Below are positions 42,812 to 53,213 of a DNA stretch of 64,000 bases, one piece after another. The stretch covers positions 53,493 to 117,492 of the forward strand of contig CAJUSZ010000003.1 in NCBI GenBank assembly GCA_910589425.1, read 5' to 3'. The notes beneath the pieces are model-generated. The model was not told where the DNA came from. It ran no database searches and was given only the letters and a program-made list of their open reading frames with translations. Origin of the DNA: an uncultured Muribaculaceae bacterium. Lineage in GTDB: Bacteria > Bacteroidota > Bacteroidia > Bacteroidales > Muribaculaceae. Within the stretch, counting starts at the first letter, position 1, and every line of letters starts with the position of its first letter. The translations under genes and the position numbers were made by a program.

Positions 42812-45800
42812 TCAGTTCACAGCGACCTTGCTCACTTTGCGTCTGCCGCTGGATGTGGTCTCTATCTTGACAACCACCGATCCCTTTGCAGGGCTGGCTA
42901 TCAGGGTTCCGTCTATGCCGTAATAAGATACGTTGACCACCTCGTCCTCCTGTCCGAAAATCTGATCCACACCGGTAGCGCCTGAAGTGCTGATCGGATA
43001 ATCAATGGAGAAAGTGCCGTTCTTAAGGGTCAACAACGTGTTGCCTTCCCCTTCACAGACAGGATAGAACCGGAAACCTTTCAGCTCGAACACACCCTGA
43101 TGGGCGAAAGTAGCTTCGAGCGGCATTTTTTCGTTGAGTTTCGCGGCTGACTTGATATTGGCGATAGTCTCAGCCTCAGGAAGCAAGAAATATGTAGCGG
43201 CCGCAGCCTTCACGTCCTCATTCCCGGCAAACACCGTCGGGATGGGATAATATCCCTCTGCAAATGTAAAAGAGGTCAACTTCTCAATTTTTGCACCGTC
43301 TGTCAGCTTTGAGGTTGAAAGCGCCGTGCATCCGGCTTCCTCTTTCGCATTGTATCCACCTTTGACCACCGTAAGTTGCGAATCATAGTAGTTATCTTTT
43401 AAATCTATCACGGTCTTGTCGCTGGCCGGGCCTCCGGCGATACAGCCGAAGAGTTCCGACGGTTCACCTGTCTCGAATATCACACCCGAGTTGAAGCAAC
43501 GGCTCACAGTTCCAAGATCATAATTACTGTTTATAAGTCCGGCTATGCCACCTACTTTCTGCTGACCATAGACATTGCCATAGTTGGCGCAGTCTTCCAC
43601 TGTGCCGTAGTTGCCGCCTACTATTCCACCAATATTCTGATAAGCGCTGGCATTTCCTGACTTGCCGTTGTAACATTCAGATTTCACGACACCTGTATTC
43701 ACACAGTTTTTAGCTATGCCACGATGGGAAGCCACGATGCCACCCGCAAAATCGCGGTTTGCAAGCACCTTTCCGCTGAAAAGGCAGTTGCTGACTATAC
43801 CCGGATTCGCGGCCGACCCGCAAAGATAGCTGACAATGCCGGCACATTCCGAATAATACCCGCGTACAGTAGCCGCGGAACTGCAATTGTCCACCACAGC
43901 GTTCTCGCTGGCAAAGCCCACGATGGAAGCGACACGCTGGTAACCGTCGATCTCACACGAAGCGTCGAGATTCAGATTCCTGACCGAACCGCAACTTGCA
44001 AGCGTGCCGATAAGCCCGACATAGCTGTAGCTTCCTTTGGTAGCTGAAAGGGCTGTGCCGCCTGTATCGAATACCAGATTGCTGGTCTTGAGGTTGGAGA
44101 TGGTGTGTCCGCCTCCGTCGATATGGCCGGCAAAGTAATAGTTCTTGTAGCTGTTGGTTATATTGCGCACAGCGATTCCGTGGAACGTCGTGTCCTGCTT
44201 CATGTCTATGTCGTTCATCATCTTGAAATGTCTGCCGGCGAAATACAACGGAATCTCGGCCGTGGTCAGATCCTGCAGTGCCTTGAAGTCTTCGAACGAT
44301 GTGAGCTGGTACGGATCCGCCTCTGTTCCTTGTCCCTTAAACGGGATCTGGATCTGACAGACCGGGAAAACACGGCTGAAGTCGCCGTTGACCAGTGTTA
44401 CAGTATCCATCTGGCATACATCGGTCTTTGTCGCCGAGATCGAAGAACCGGATGCCGACAGCCAATTGGAGACGCTTGCTGACACCTTGATTCCGGAAGC
44501 CACAGTCGCGGTTCCGACGAATGTCTCGGTTGTGATTCCCTGCGGCAGGATGAAGTATGTCGAGGCCGAACGCTTCATATAATCGTCCGCACACACTTTG
44601 AGCATCGGATAAAGCCCTTTCTCGAATTGCCAGAGATCGCCGAAACCGGCCAACGACGCGCCCGATGTCATCTCCGAAGTGGTTTTCCCTATGTAGCCAT
44701 TGTTGAATCCACTGCCTCCGCAAGGCATTCCCGCGCAGGCACCGGTCCATATCTGGGAATCATAGACACAGTTCTCGGCCTGATAGATATTGGCGCCCGC
44801 CGAACCGTTCATGCCGATGAAGACTCCACGCATTCCCGGAACTCCTCCGGTTACGGGACCGTAATTGACACAGTTTTTCATCCGGCCCTCCTTTCGGTCG
44901 GATTTATAGCCCGCGATGCCCACGATTCCTCCCGCGGTAGTCAGCGAAGCGGATACCTGTCCGCCGTTGAGGCAATCGGAGACCGACATTCCTGTGCCAT
45001 TGCCGACGATGCCACCCGCATTCGATCCGTTGCCCGGATCCTTGATGCTGTTGAAACTATCCACGAATATATTTCCGGCATTTACACACCCCGCTATGTC
45101 ACCGTATGATATATTGCCGACAATTCCTCCTCCGTCGGCACTTATCACCCGCACGGTGCCTTTGTTGACACAGTTGCGTATCTCACCGTTCAGTGCTAAT
45201 GTCTGCACCGAACGTCCCACTATGCCGCCACCATAGTTGTTATAGCAGTCTATCTGGGCCTCATTCACACAGTTTTCTATTACCGTGCCCCCATTGGAAT
45301 AGCCCACCAATCCTCCTACGGCATTGTATCCGGCCACGTAGCAGGAGGCATCGATGATCAGATTGCGCACCTCGGCGTTCTTGCCGAGTACGCCGATGAA
45401 ACCTACATACTGACGGGATTTTGCAGCTGCCGCCGACTCCACTTTCCCATCAGGACCAAACGTAACTCCGTTGATCTTCATGTTCTTGATCCGGTGGCCG
45501 CCACCATCAAGTATGCCTCCGAAATAGTATGTGCTTGCCGATGATGCAGCACCGTAGGCAGCCGTGGAGATTCCGAGAAAGTCTGTTACTCCGGACATGT
45601 CTATATCCGATGTGATTTTGAAGTGCTTGCCATTGTAATAGCCTCTCTTCGAAGAAGTCTTGTCATTGCACGCATCCCTCAGCTGGATGATGTCTGCTGT
45701 CGTCTGCAGAAGCCAGGGATCTGATTCAGTCCCACTGCCGGAAAGATTCAGCGCCGGGTCGGCCGCCGTGGCCGTCAGCGAAAGAAGCGCGAAACCCGAA

Positions 45801-45817
45801 AAGATAAATTTTTTCAT
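42812..45817 (-). CDS. Large secreted GLUG-motif repeat protein with T9SS-like tail
   Basis: 1001 residues with a signal peptide (FIFSGFALLSLTATAADPAL). It consists of two similar halves (~25-415 and ~500-890). Each starts with a segment like LQTTADIIQLRDACND or LTSFEDFKALQDLTTAEIPL, then FKMMNDIDM, then several GLUG-like beta repeats such as VGGLVGYSNGGTVIENC and IGGIVGGNYGTVEDCANYGN. The last ~40 residues (YYGIDGTLIASPAKGSVVVK) look like a type A sorting tail for the type IX secretion system. GLUG repeats form beta-solenoids, often for adhesion or sugar binding; the ligand is unknown. Internal duplication is evident. Confidence 0.78.
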   Translation of the reverse strand: MKKFIFSGFALLSLTATAADPALNLSGSGTESDPWLLQTTADIIQLRDACNDKTSSKRGYYNGKHFKITSDIDMSGVTDFLGISTAAYGAASSASTYYFGGILDGGGHRIKNMKINGVTFGPDGKVESAAAAKSRQYVGFIGVLGKNAEVRNLIIDASCYVAGYNAVGGLVGYSNGGTVIENCVNEAQIDCYNNYGGGIVGRSVQTLALNGEIRNCVNKGTVRVISADGGGIVGNISYGDIAGCVNAGNIFVDSFNSIKDPGNGSNAGGIVGNGTGMSVSDCLNGGQVSASLTTAGGIVGIAGYKSDRKEGRMKNCVNYGPVTGGVPGMRGVFIGMNGSAGANIYQAENCVYDSQIWTGACAGMPCGGSGFNNGYIGKTTSEMTSGASLAGFGDLWQFEKGLYPMLKVCADDYMKRSASTYFILPQGITTETFVGTATVASGIKVSASVSNWLSASGSSISATKTDVCQMDTVTLVNGDFSRVFPVCQIQIPFKGQGTEADPYQLTSFEDFKALQDLTTAEIPLYFAGRHFKMMNDIDMKQDTTFHGIAVRNITNSYKNYYFAGHIDGGGHTISNLKTSNLVFDTGGTALSATKGSYSYVGLIGTLASCGSVRNLNLDASCEIDGYQRVASIVGFASENAVVDNCSSAATVRGYYSECAGIVSYLCGSAANPGIVSNCLFSGKVLANRDFAGGIVASHRGIAKNCVNTGVVKSECYNGKSGNASAYQNIGGIVGGNYGTVEDCANYGNVYGQQKVGGIAGLINSNYDLGTVSRCFNSGVIFETGEPSELFGCIAGGPASDKTVIDLKDNYYDSQLTVVKGGYNAKEEAGCTALSTSKLTDGAKIEKLTSFTFAEGYYPIPTVFAGNEDVKAAAATYFLLPEAETIANIKSAAKLNEKMPLEATFAHQGVFELKGFRFYPVCEGEGNTLLTLKNGTFSIDYPISTSGATGVDQIFGQEDEVVNVSYYGIDGTLIASPAKGSVVVKIETTSSGRRKVSKVAVN

Positions 45818-46296
45818 GCTGATAATTTAAAGTTTAAAAAATATTTAAAGCATGTTTAAAAACAAGCTCAAATTCATAATGAATATGCAAATATACGAAA
45901 TAAAGTTCTATAGTTTTAAAAACCAAATATTAATATTTGTTAATTCAAAACCTTTAAAGACATCATTTCATTATTTTTTATAAGATTAATCAATCTTAAG
46001 GTTTATTTAAGAATCATACACTTTGAGTTTTCTGATCTTTATCCGCATCAAGAGCTTGATTAATATTTAACACACACTTTTAACGCGTTCGGTAAGATTC
46101 TCTTTTTAAAGGCTATCCTCCAACGCTAATCCTGATCCGCCCGGAACAACGATGAAAAAGATCTCCATTCACAGTTCTCCCTCTAACAATAGCATCTTTA
46201 TTCATTTTAATATATTTTAACATTAAAAATTACCCCCCGAAAATAAATACTTAATTTTGCGCAAATATATACTTTATCTACGCAAACTCACTTAGC
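45818..46296. promoter_or_regulatory. AT-rich divergent promoter region of two surface protein genes
   Basis: 479 bp without a gene. Minus-strand -7 element TATATTTG (CAAATATA at 45888-45895) fits the GLUG-protein gene, and plus-strand TAATTTTG (46252-46259) fits the C10 protease gene. In between the DNA is very AT-rich with repeated TTTAAA-like motifs (45835-45860) and TTAATATTT runs, giving bendable DNA for regulator binding. No hairpin or small reading frame of note was seen. Confidence 0.5.
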
Positions 46297-48735
46297 ATGA
46301 ACAAACATCTTCTGTTTTCCCTACTTGTTCCGTCCGCTCTTGTTCCTTATATGGCACATGCAGGATCGCTATCCCCAGGTGAAGCTCTGGCAAGACTGGC
46401 CAATGAACGCAATCTCGTAGCTGCGATAGGCACACACCGTGTCCCGGAGTTTGAACTCGTCCACGAGGAATTGTCCGATGGATTGCCGACTTGGTATGCA
46501 TTCAACATTCCGGAAGGAGGTTTCGCCATTGTCGGAGCGGACGATGTCGCGCGTCCTCTGATAGGCTACTCCTGTTCAGGATCCTTCGATCTGTTGGAAG
46601 TTGCTCCCGCTATGAGATGGTGGCTCGACGGAATGTCGCACGAGATCGCTATGGCAGCTGCAAAATCCCATGCCGTTCCCCGCACAGTAGCCACACGCCC
46701 GGACCGCAATCCTATACAGCCCATGATCGCCACCCGCTGGGATCAGGGAAGTCCTTACAATATCCTCTGCCCGCAAAAGAACGGCAAACCAACCCACACC
46801 GGATGCGTAGCCACAGCGATGGCACAGGTGATGAAGTATTTCAACTATCCCCCACGCGGGACCGGCGAGACCACCTACGTCTGGAACGGGCAGACACTCT
46901 CCGCCGACTTCGGAAACACTCAATTCCGATGGGACGGCATGGTTGATTCCTACACACCGGATGCATCCGACGAGCAGAGACAGGCCGTGGCCGAACTCAT
47001 GAAAGCATGCGGCTACTCTGTAAAAATGGACTATGGCACCTCGGAAAGCTCGGCGTCCGTCTATGACTGGGCTCCCGCAATGATAACCCATTTCGGATAC
47101 GCTCCATCAACCACCCCTCTAAACCGGTCATTCTATGGTTTGTACGATTGGGAAGACGCAATCTACGCCTCGCTGGCGCAAGGAAGCCCCGTGCTATATG
47201 CCGGACAGGGATCCGCCGGTGGACACGCGTTCATCTGCAACGGATACGACACAGACGGCTACTTCCACTTCAACTGGGGATGGAGCGGAAAAAGCGACGG
47301 ATACTATTCGCTTTCAGCCCTCAACCCGCCCCACTTAGGCACCGGCGGCGGAGCCGGAGGCTTCAACGCCCAACAGATGGCCGTGGTCAATATCCGTCCA
47401 CGTTTCGAAGGCTCGTCGGCCACGCCGATACTCGGAGTCTCCGGTGATTACTCACTGACATTCTCGAATGTTTCTGGAAATCTTTCGTTCAGCGGATCTC
47501 TGATCAACTACAGCAACTCTCCCATATCATTCAAGATAGGATTTGAAATCGAAGACTCCGAAGGAGCCACGACATACGCAGGAGCAGAGAAAGCGTGGAA
47601 CACACTCGAAGTACTCGGTTACATGCAGTCATTCTCACGCGCTCCCTCCCAAAAGCTCTCCGACGGCACATATACAGTCCGGCCTGCCTTTGCCGTGGCC
47701 GGCTCAGGCGATGAGGAACTCGTGTGGCACCGGGTGTCTCTCCCGGCTGGCAGACCCCAGAGTTTTATCCTGACCATATCCGGAGGCAAAGGATCCGTAT
47801 CCCAACCTGAATACGGGATGAATCTGTCCGCAACCGACCTGAAGATCGTCCGCCCTCCCCACAACAACTTCCCGATCGAAATCGCCGCTACGTTGAACAA
47901 CGTTTCGGGCGAGGAGGCCGTAGAAGATCTCACACTCCTCGTAATCGACAAGAGTAACAATATCGTGGCAAACAGCGCCGTCTATCCTGTAAATCTACCT
48001 GCCGGAGCGACCGAGGATCTGGAAGCGACCGTAACATGCTCAAAAGGTGCCGGCGAATATGACCTTCTGCTCGTGGCCCGCTACAATTCGTCTACCAAGA
48101 CAGACATCCCGCTGGCCGAGCCGTTGAGATTCTCGTTGCTTCCCGGCGCCACTGCGATCACCCTCACACCGGAATACTTCCATGTCAATGCCTGGATGGA
48201 AGATGGGACAGCAATAGTGAAAGTCTCCACTGGAGTCCGTTGTACCGAAGGATTCTACGCCAGGCCCATCTACTTCTGGATCGGATCCGACGGATCGTGG
48301 CCATACCCGTTCAACAGCGACAACGTCTATCTCGAAACAGGGGAAACGACGGAAATAGCGGTCGAATACCCCTTCGCCGAGGGAAAGGATGGGGATACGT
48401 ACACGCTTCTTGCCAACTTCAAAAACGCAAACGGAAACAACACCTTCTACGAAAAGAAAGAATTCACTATCGGTGTCAGCTCCGCCGACGCTGTAGTTGC
48501 CGACGAAGACGGATTCAGCATCTACACCAGCGGATCGACCGCCACCGTACGCTCTGCTGAAGGCATCAGACGCCTTGACCTACATTCGGTACATGGCGTG
48601 CTGCAGTCATCCGTATCAACCGGTGGCGACACATCGGCTACGGCAGACCTAAGCCCATTGCAGCCGGGGGTCTATCTGATCCGGGCCACCGGCACCAAAG
48701 GCACTGTCCGCACTTTCCGCCTCATCAGGCATTGA
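46297..48735 (+). CDS. C10-family cysteine protease (streptopain-like), secreted
   Basis: 812 residues with a signal peptide ending near MAHAGS. The Spi-type inhibitory pro-domain (~20-135) has LARLANERNLVAAIGTHRVP and GFAIVGADDVARPLIGYSCS. It is followed by the C10 catalytic domain with nucleophile Cys in HTGCVATAMAQVMKYFNY and catalytic His in GGHAFICNGYD. Beta-sandwich repeats follow, then a C-terminal sorting-type tail (LHSVHGVLQSSVSTGGD, then GVYLIRATG). Related proteases include SpeB and interpain/prevopain of Prevotella and Bacteroides, which degrade host proteins. All catalytic residues are present. Confidence 0.85.
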   Translation: MNKHLLFSLLVPSALVPYMAHAGSLSPGEALARLANERNLVAAIGTHRVPEFELVHEELSDGLPTWYAFNIPEGGFAIVGADDVARPLIGYSCSGSFDLLEVAPAMRWWLDGMSHEIAMAAAKSHAVPRTVATRPDRNPIQPMIATRWDQGSPYNILCPQKNGKPTHTGCVATAMAQVMKYFNYPPRGTGETTYVWNGQTLSADFGNTQFRWDGMVDSYTPDASDEQRQAVAELMKACGYSVKMDYGTSESSASVYDWAPAMITHFGYAPSTTPLNRSFYGLYDWEDAIYASLAQGSPVLYAGQGSAGGHAFICNGYDTDGYFHFNWGWSGKSDGYYSLSALNPPHLGTGGGAGGFNAQQMAVVNIRPRFEGSSATPILGVSGDYSLTFSNVSGNLSFSGSLINYSNSPISFKIGFEIEDSEGATTYAGAEKAWNTLEVLGYMQSFSRAPSQKLSDGTYTVRPAFAVAGSGDEELVWHRVSLPAGRPQSFILTISGGKGSVSQPEYGMNLSATDLKIVRPPHNNFPIEIAATLNNVSGEEAVEDLTLLVIDKSNNIVANSAVYPVNLPAGATEDLEATVTCSKGAGEYDLLLVARYNSSTKTDIPLAEPLRFSLLPGATAITLTPEYFHVNAWMEDGTAIVKVSTGVRCTEGFYARPIYFWIGSDGSWPYPFNSDNVYLETGETTEIAVEYPFAEGKDGDTYTLLANFKNANGNNTFYEKKEFTIGVSSADAVVADEDGFSIYTSGSTATVRSAEGIRRLDLHSVHGVLQSSVSTGGDTSATADLSPLQPGVYLIRATGTKGTVRTFRLIRH

Positions 48736-48833
48736 AAACCGATACCGAACCATTGTCTGCCCCGGCAGCATTCATAATCAGATTCACGGAAGTCTCCGGG
48801 GAGGCTATCCGCAAAATAAACAACAAAACTATC

Positions 48834-51179
48834 ATGACACACTCCTTCAGAACCACCGGCATGATCAGGCGGGCAGCATTACGCTGCCTCACGGGGGCTG
48901 CCCTCGTCGGATTGCCGCTCACAGGCTCCGCCGGCCTCGTCGAAGACGCTTTCGCAGAAAACGTAGCACGCCGTGCCGCCACTTTCTCATCGGCTTACAA
49001 TTTCGCCGACCCATCGCTGCTGACAGCTTCCGAACAGCTTGAGTTCGTTTCCGCAGCCAACAGCACACCCATACCCGGATGCATGGAAATCATGCGCGAA
49101 CCCGCCGGAGGATTCACATTTGGCATCGACAACCAGGCCGGATATGCCGCCGTTGTGAAATACCAGGGCACGGAGGATGAGATCACCATCCCCGACGAAG
49201 TGGATTTCGACGGCAAGACCTATCCCGTCACGAAGATATGGACAAACGCCTTCGTGGCATTCACCGGAAGCACCATCAACTTTGGCAAAAACATTGAAGA
49301 GATCATGACCCAGTCGTTCGCCATGTGTACGAAACTCAGCAAGGTCAATCTCAACGAGGGGCTGAAGAAGATAGGCGACTCCGCTTTCTACCTCATGTGT
49401 TCCAATGTCAAGTCGATGGAATTCCCGTCCACACTCGAGACTATCGGCGAACAGTCGTTCCGGGCCACTAAGATCTCAGGAGAGATCGTCATTCCCAAAT
49501 CGCTCACTTCCATAGGCGGAGGGGCGTTCATGGGCAACCCGATCACAGGCTTCTATATCTGTGAAGAGGGCAATCCCAACTTCTCTGCCAAAGATGGCGT
49601 GCTTTACTCCAAGGATGGTTCACGGCTCGTGATGATGCCCCCTGGCATGGTAGAGACAAAAACCGTCATTCCCGACGGTGTCAAGGAGATAGACATGTTC
49701 GCATTATACGGAAATTCCATCCTCCAGGAAGTGGTCATCCCCTCTTCCGTAGAGAAGATAGGTGAAAGAGCATTCGCCAACTGCAACCTGAAGACGTTCC
49801 ACGTAGGCCCGGCACTCAAGGAGACCGGCATCGGATTCGTGTGCGCCAACAAGAATCTTGAATCGATCACCGTAGACCCGGCCAACAGCGTATTCAAAAC
49901 CGAGGGTAACTATCTGATCAACACCGCCACCAGACAACTCGCCGCCGCCACATATTTCACCGGAGACTTCATCGTGCCCGACGGTGTCGAGGAAGTGACG
50001 GGCTATGTCGGCTACCAGAACAAAAACCTTACTTCATTCAAGGCACCCGCATCAGTCAGGAAGATAGGAAAATACGCTTTCGACAACTGCTCCGGATTGA
50101 CATCTATCGAATTTCCCGGTGTCGAGGAGATAGGTGATTACTCATTCCAGCATGCCAACCTCGTACCCGCCGTAACTCTTCCTACGACGCTTAAGAAGAT
50201 CGGCCAGACCGCATTCGCTTACATGGAAGGACTAACGGAGATCACGATCCCCGAGGGAACAGAGGAGATGGGACGCGCAATCTTCTACGGTTGCAAGAAC
50301 CTGAAAAAATGCTCTATCCCGGGAAGCGTCAAGAGCTACGGCGACGCCATATTCTACCAATGTGTAGCCCTTGAGGAAGCATCTCTCGGAGAAGGAATGC
50401 CATATATCCCCGACCAACTTTTCAACTTCTGCTCGGCTCTTTCAAAAGTAAACATACCATCGACTATCGAATATATCGAACGTTCCGCTTTCTACAGCTG
50501 CCCGATAAAAGAATTCAAACTCCCCGAAGGGCTGAAATACATCGGTATGTCGGCCATCTACGGCACAGCGGTGGAACATCTCGAAATCCCCTCCTCTGTA
50601 GATTCGATAGCCACTTTCGGCTGCGCATGGAACGAGAAAATGAAAACATTCCGCTCGGGATCAGGACTCAGGACACTCGAAGACTACGCACTGACTGTCT
50701 CACGCGAGTGCGACACCATCATCCTCAACGAAGGAATCAGGACAATAGGCAAGCAGGCCATCGCATCATGCTATGCTCTGAAAAGCTTCACCATCCCCTC
50801 TTCTGTAACTGCCGTAGGCGATTCCTGCTTCCTCAAGACACAACTCGACACTCTCGTCAACCGCGCCGTAACTCCCCAACCGCTCGGTTCGATGATCACA
50901 GGCGATCCGTGGAACGGCTGGCAGCTCTACGAGACAATGGTGCTGAAAGTACCCGAAAACAGCATCCAGGCCTATAAAGAGGCCGACTTCTGGAAACTTT
51001 ACAAGAAGATCGAGGGATTCAAGGATTTCTCAGGTGTTGAGAATACAATGACCGACCAGGAAGCATCTGTGGTTGAGATCTACACTCTGGACGGGCGTCG
51101 TCTGGCCAGGCTTCAGCCCGGCATCAACATCTGCCATCTCAGCGACGGACGGTTTGTAAAGATACTGCAACGTGAATAA
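48834..51179 (+). CDS. BspA-like leucine-rich repeat surface protein
   Basis: 781 residues if it begins at the ATG at 48834 (MTHSFRTTGMIRRAALRC). The ATG at 48732 would overlap the protease gene, and the signal-like helix (CLTGAALVGLPLTGSAGLVE) fits the later start. About twenty LRR_5 repeats of the Treponema/Bacteroides BspA type follow, such as IPSSVEKIGERAFANC and IPEGTEEMGRAIFYGCKNLK. A final domain reads VEIYTLDGRRLARLQPGINI, a T9SS-like sorting tail. BspA proteins bind fibronectin or other host ligands and are immunogenic. It is 98 bases downstream of the protease and may share its transcript. Confidence 0.85.
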   Translation: MTHSFRTTGMIRRAALRCLTGAALVGLPLTGSAGLVEDAFAENVARRAATFSSAYNFADPSLLTASEQLEFVSAANSTPIPGCMEIMREPAGGFTFGIDNQAGYAAVVKYQGTEDEITIPDEVDFDGKTYPVTKIWTNAFVAFTGSTINFGKNIEEIMTQSFAMCTKLSKVNLNEGLKKIGDSAFYLMCSNVKSMEFPSTLETIGEQSFRATKISGEIVIPKSLTSIGGGAFMGNPITGFYICEEGNPNFSAKDGVLYSKDGSRLVMMPPGMVETKTVIPDGVKEIDMFALYGNSILQEVVIPSSVEKIGERAFANCNLKTFHVGPALKETGIGFVCANKNLESITVDPANSVFKTEGNYLINTATRQLAAATYFTGDFIVPDGVEEVTGYVGYQNKNLTSFKAPASVRKIGKYAFDNCSGLTSIEFPGVEEIGDYSFQHANLVPAVTLPTTLKKIGQTAFAYMEGLTEITIPEGTEEMGRAIFYGCKNLKKCSIPGSVKSYGDAIFYQCVALEEASLGEGMPYIPDQLFNFCSALSKVNIPSTIEYIERSAFYSCPIKEFKLPEGLKYIGMSAIYGTAVEHLEIPSSVDSIATFGCAWNEKMKTFRSGSGLRTLEDYALTVSRECDTIILNEGIRTIGKQAIASCYALKSFTIPSSVTAVGDSCFLKTQLDTLVNRAVTPQPLGSMITGDPWNGWQLYETMVLKVPENSIQAYKEADFWKLYKKIEGFKDFSGVENTMTDQEASVVEIYTLDGRRLARLQPGINICHLSDGRFVKILQRE

Positions 51180-51232
51180 TCTCCATACCGGGCGCAACTA
51201 CATTCCGTAAGACACATAAGCCTGAAAAACAA

Positions 51233-51266
51233 CCGAGGCCTGGAATTGTCTGATTCCCGGCCTCGG
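51233..51266. terminator. Strong hairpin between converging genes
   Basis: CCGAGGCC-TGGAAT (51233-51246) pairs with ATTCCC-GGCCTCGG (51253-51266), followed on the plus strand by TAATTTTATT. It sits between the BspA-like gene and the minus-strand transporter gene. Confidence 0.7.
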
Positions 51267-51293
51267 TAATTTTATTGAAATGCTGTCCGCCCC

Positions 51294-52985
51294 CTACAGG
51301 AAACATAGGATCAGCACCTGCGCCACAATCACACGCATGAACATCGTGAGAGGATAGACCGTCGAATAGGCCACGGCCGGCTGGTCATTGTTAGCGACCT
51401 TGTTGCCGTATGCGAGCGCCGGCGGGTCTGTATAGCCACCGCTCATCAGACCCATTATTGTCAGATAATTGATCTTGTATTTCCAACGTGCCACTATTCC
51501 CATTACAAGAAGCGGAACCACCGTGATCACAAATCCGTAGCCGACCCACAGCGCACCCCGCGTGTTGAACACGGTGGCCACGAAATCCTTACCGGCCGCT
51601 ATCCCCACCGAGGCAAGGAAGAGACATATCCCTATCTCCCGGAGCAGAAGATTGGCTGAGGAATTGGTGTATGTCACCAGATGGATCTTTGGTCCGTAGG
51701 CCGAAAGAAGGATGGCCACCACAAGCGGGCCACCGGCGAGACCAAGCTTCATCGGGACTGACATTCCCGGAAACTGCAACGGTATGCTTCCTACTATTAT
51801 GCCCAGGAAAATGCCGATGAACATGGTGATGAGATTCGGCTCGTTGAGACGTTTCATCGAGTTGCCGAGACGGTCGGCCAGACGGTTGATGTCTTCGAGT
51901 TTTCCAACCACAGTCAGACGGTCGCCCATCTGGAGGCGGAGATTGGCCGTGGCAAGAAGATCCACTCCCGCACGGTTGACTCTCGTTACATTCAGCTTGT
52001 AGCCCATACGCAGACGCAGCGATCCGAGCTTGGCTCCGTTGTATTCTGTCTTGGTTACAAGAATACGGCGGCTCACTACCGGTCCCTGCACCATCTCCCA
52101 TTTTTTCTCCTCCACGGGACCGATGAATCTGTGGAAGACTTCCTCGTCCTGAACTGAGCAGACCACAAGCAGCAGGTCGCCGTTCTCAAGCACGTCGTCG
52201 CTCGTCGGTATCTTCACCTTGCCGTCCGGCTTCTCTATGCGGGAGATGACAAAGTTACAGTTTATGATAGTGTGAAGCTTGCGGATCGAAAGCCCCGAGA
52301 TCAGATCATTCGTGAGCCTGAAAGTTACGACATGCGGCTTGAGCTGGGAATCATCCTTTTCCGCCTCGATTTCGTTAATCTCCTGCTCCACATTGATCTT
52401 GAACACTTTGCGGATAATTATCATCACGATTATGATTCCTACCACGCCGAGAGGATAGGCCGCGGCATATCCCATCGACATCTGCTGGCTGGCATCGTAG
52501 GCCGACGGATCCACCTGAAGCACCGTCTGCTGGGCGGCGCCGAGACCCGGGGTGTTGGTAACGGCCCCGCTCATTATACCCACAAGCTGCTGGAGCGACG
52601 TCGCGCCGTCGCTGCCGCCCTGAAGCCAGTAAATAGCCAGCGTGATCACCACACTCAGACCCACTCCGGTAAGCGCGAGGATGTTGAGGCGCACGCCGCC
52701 CTCCTTGAACGATGAGAAGAAGCCCGGCCCCACCTGCATGCCGATCGAGAAGATGAACAGGATCAGACCGAATTCCCTGAGAAAATGAAGGGTGTTTCCC
52801 TCCACCGCATACCCGAGATGCCCGAGCAGAATCCCGACAAAGAGTACGAATGTAACTCCGAGCGATACTCCGAGAATCTTGATCTTGCCGAGATATATGC
52901 CGGCAAATATCACAAAAGAATAGAGGAGAATGGTACTGGCGAGGGAAAGATTTCCGGGGGAGAGAATGTCAATTAGCCACTCCAT
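51294..52985 (-). CDS. AspT/YidE-family putative transporter with RCK_C domains
   Basis: 563 residues from the ATG at 52985 (MEWLIDILSPGNLSLASTIL). Two membrane halves, each an inverted AspT-duplication domain of about five helices, flank two TrkA-C (RCK_C) domains in the middle (~200-375, VTFRLTNDLISGLSIRKLH, then TEYNGAKLGSLRLRMGYKLN). Signature segments include GIMSGAVTNTPGLGAAQ and GLMSGGYTDPPALAYGN. AspT exchanges aspartate for alanine, and the wider YidE/YbjL family is of unknown substrate. It is a complete gene with no operon partners. Confidence 0.85.
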   Translation of the reverse strand: MEWLIDILSPGNLSLASTILLYSFVIFAGIYLGKIKILGVSLGVTFVLFVGILLGHLGYAVEGNTLHFLREFGLILFIFSIGMQVGPGFFSSFKEGGVRLNILALTGVGLSVVITLAIYWLQGGSDGATSLQQLVGIMSGAVTNTPGLGAAQQTVLQVDPSAYDASQQMSMGYAAAYPLGVVGIIIVMIIIRKVFKINVEQEINEIEAEKDDSQLKPHVVTFRLTNDLISGLSIRKLHTIINCNFVISRIEKPDGKVKIPTSDDVLENGDLLLVVCSVQDEEVFHRFIGPVEEKKWEMVQGPVVSRRILVTKTEYNGAKLGSLRLRMGYKLNVTRVNRAGVDLLATANLRLQMGDRLTVVGKLEDINRLADRLGNSMKRLNEPNLITMFIGIFLGIIVGSIPLQFPGMSVPMKLGLAGGPLVVAILLSAYGPKIHLVTYTNSSANLLLREIGICLFLASVGIAAGKDFVATVFNTRGALWVGYGFVITVVPLLVMGIVARWKYKINYLTIMGLMSGGYTDPPALAYGNKVANNDQPAVAYSTVYPLTMFMRVIVAQVLILCFL

Positions 52986-53137
52986 AGGCAATGATGTTAG
53001 TTAAGTAGTTAAGATAATCTATCAGACACACTGATCGGAATCTGACGGCGGATATTTCTGCAAAGTTACAAATAATTCCCCATCCGGCAATTGTCCGCAC
53101 CGGAGCTTCTGCCTGCCGGGGCTTCCTGTAACCAACA

Positions 53138-53176
53138 CGGACGGAGACCGCCCGCAAAAGGGAATGTCTCCGTCCG
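53138..53176 (-). terminator. Hairpin after rpmE2
   Basis: CGGACGGAGAC (53138-53148) and GTCTCCGTCCG (53166-53176) form a perfect 11-bp stem about 40 bases past the rpmE2 stop at 53214 on the minus strand. Confidence 0.6.
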
Positions 53177-53213
53177 GTATCTTTCGAAGCTGACGGTGTC
53201 TGCTTCCGGTTCC

